From positions 3,162,001 to 3,226,000 of the forward strand of contig NZ_CP009506.1 of NCBI RefSeq assembly GCF_000970085.1: a stretch of 64,000 nucleotides of DNA, given 5' to 3'. Made by a program: the position numbers and the translations under genes. Shown here piece by piece: positions 63,795 through 64,000 of the stretch. The notes under the pieces are model-generated. The model was not told the DNA's origin. It searched no databases and was given only the letters and a program-made list of their open reading frames with translations. The DNA comes from Methanosarcina siciliae T4/M. Lineage in GTDB: Archaea > Halobacteriota > Methanosarcinia > Methanosarcinales > Methanosarcinaceae. Each line of letters begins with the position of its first letter. Position 1 is the first letter of the stretch.

Positions 63795-64000
63795 ATGGTA
63801 AACGGAGATTCAGGCAGTCAGCAGCTTCTGGAAACCCTCAGGTCAATAGATACACAAACCATCGTAATCATGTTCCTGATTCTTGCCGCTGCCTATGTCC
63901 TTAGCAGGATTATTACCACCCTTTTATCAAAGATCTCGGAAAAAATGAGCCGGAAGGATAGGATAAAAGTAAAGATGATTATACCTACGGTAAAGTTTGG
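63795..64000 (+). CDS. MscS-like membrane channel, N-terminal part (continues beyond the window)
   Basis: The ATG at 63795 follows the ATPase stop without a gap. The visible 68 residues (MVNGDSGSQQLLETLRSIDT, then a TM helix IVIMFLILAAAYVLSRIITT, then a basic segment KMSRKDRIKVKMIIPT) look like the N-terminus of an MscS-type channel. The pore and beta domains lie outside the window, so the assignment is tentative. Confidence 0.55.
   Translation, partial: MVNGDSGSQQLLETLRSIDTQTIVIMFLILAAAYVLSRIITTLLSKISEKMSRKDRIKVKMIIPTVKF

Noticed and set aside
1..64000. tRNA or rRNA genes
   Set aside because: I looked for the conserved tRNA arms (GGTTCGAATCC-like and GTAGCTCAG-like pairs) and rRNA signatures on both strands and found none that form a complete gene; a tRNAscan run would settle it.

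Overview
The window looks like a chromosomal segment of a Methanosarcina-type methanogenic archaeon. Evidence includes a gamma-class (Cam) carbonic anhydrase, IorAB with a phenylacetate-CoA-ligase-like protein, a probable tetrahydromethanopterin:glutamate ligase, archaeal-type TruD and Pth2, a PGF-pre-PGF surface protein, GGAGGTGA-like ribosome binding sites, several leaderless genes behind TATA boxes, AT-rich gaps and many insertion sequences. The species cannot be fixed from the sequence alone.

Layout. 1-4.6 kb: end of an ISAzo13-type transposase, then the iorA-iorB-ligase operon for aryl-acid/2-oxoacid metabolism. 4.7-11.6 kb: an MscS channel, a fasciclin-domain surface protein with coding tandem repeats, a TM-helix-repeat membrane protein and CorA. 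11.6-20.6 kb: an accessory island of broken transposases, a 14-bp tandem repeat, a MITE-like element, an unknown small protein, a trypsin-like protease fused to a DNA/RNA non-specific endonuclease, an M13 metallopeptidase and a decayed alpha/beta hydrolase. 20.7-29 kb: BASS transporter, S4-domain methyltransferase, DUF2119 protein, Na+/Ca2+ exchanger, CTP-dependent lipid kinase, a deleted IS, a winged-helix protein, a PAS-sensor remnant and AlaX. 29-35.6 kb: a 1220-aa subtilase/beta-helix surface protein, an IS1 element and lrgAB. 35.8-42 kb: cysteine desulfurase, IscU-like scaffold, ATP-grasp ligase, Pth2, a membrane-anchored transglutaminase-like protein and TruD. 42-46 kb: a frameshifted MATE exporter and its decayed MarR regulator, then a frameshifted IS4 element. 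46-53 kb: carbonic anhydrase, TolB-like propeller protein, PncB, a methionine gamma-lyase-like enzyme and a DJ-1/PfpI protein. 53-64 kb: a CotH/TnpB chimera, small membrane proteins, a REC-PAS-PAS-PAS-kinase, a permuted GTPase, THEP1 NTPase, an intact IS1634-type transposase, a Holliday-junction-resolvase-related nuclease and an ATPase directly followed by a channel gene that runs off the window.

The core genes are ordinary methanogen housekeeping and transport. The distinctive region is 11.6-20.6 kb, where bacterial-looking genes lie among IS debris; the protease-nuclease fusion is the best candidate for an undescribed (possibly defensive or toxic) function. Much of the rest of the interest is genome decay: at least eleven genes or IS ORFs here are broken by frameshifts, deletions or fusions that can be read directly.
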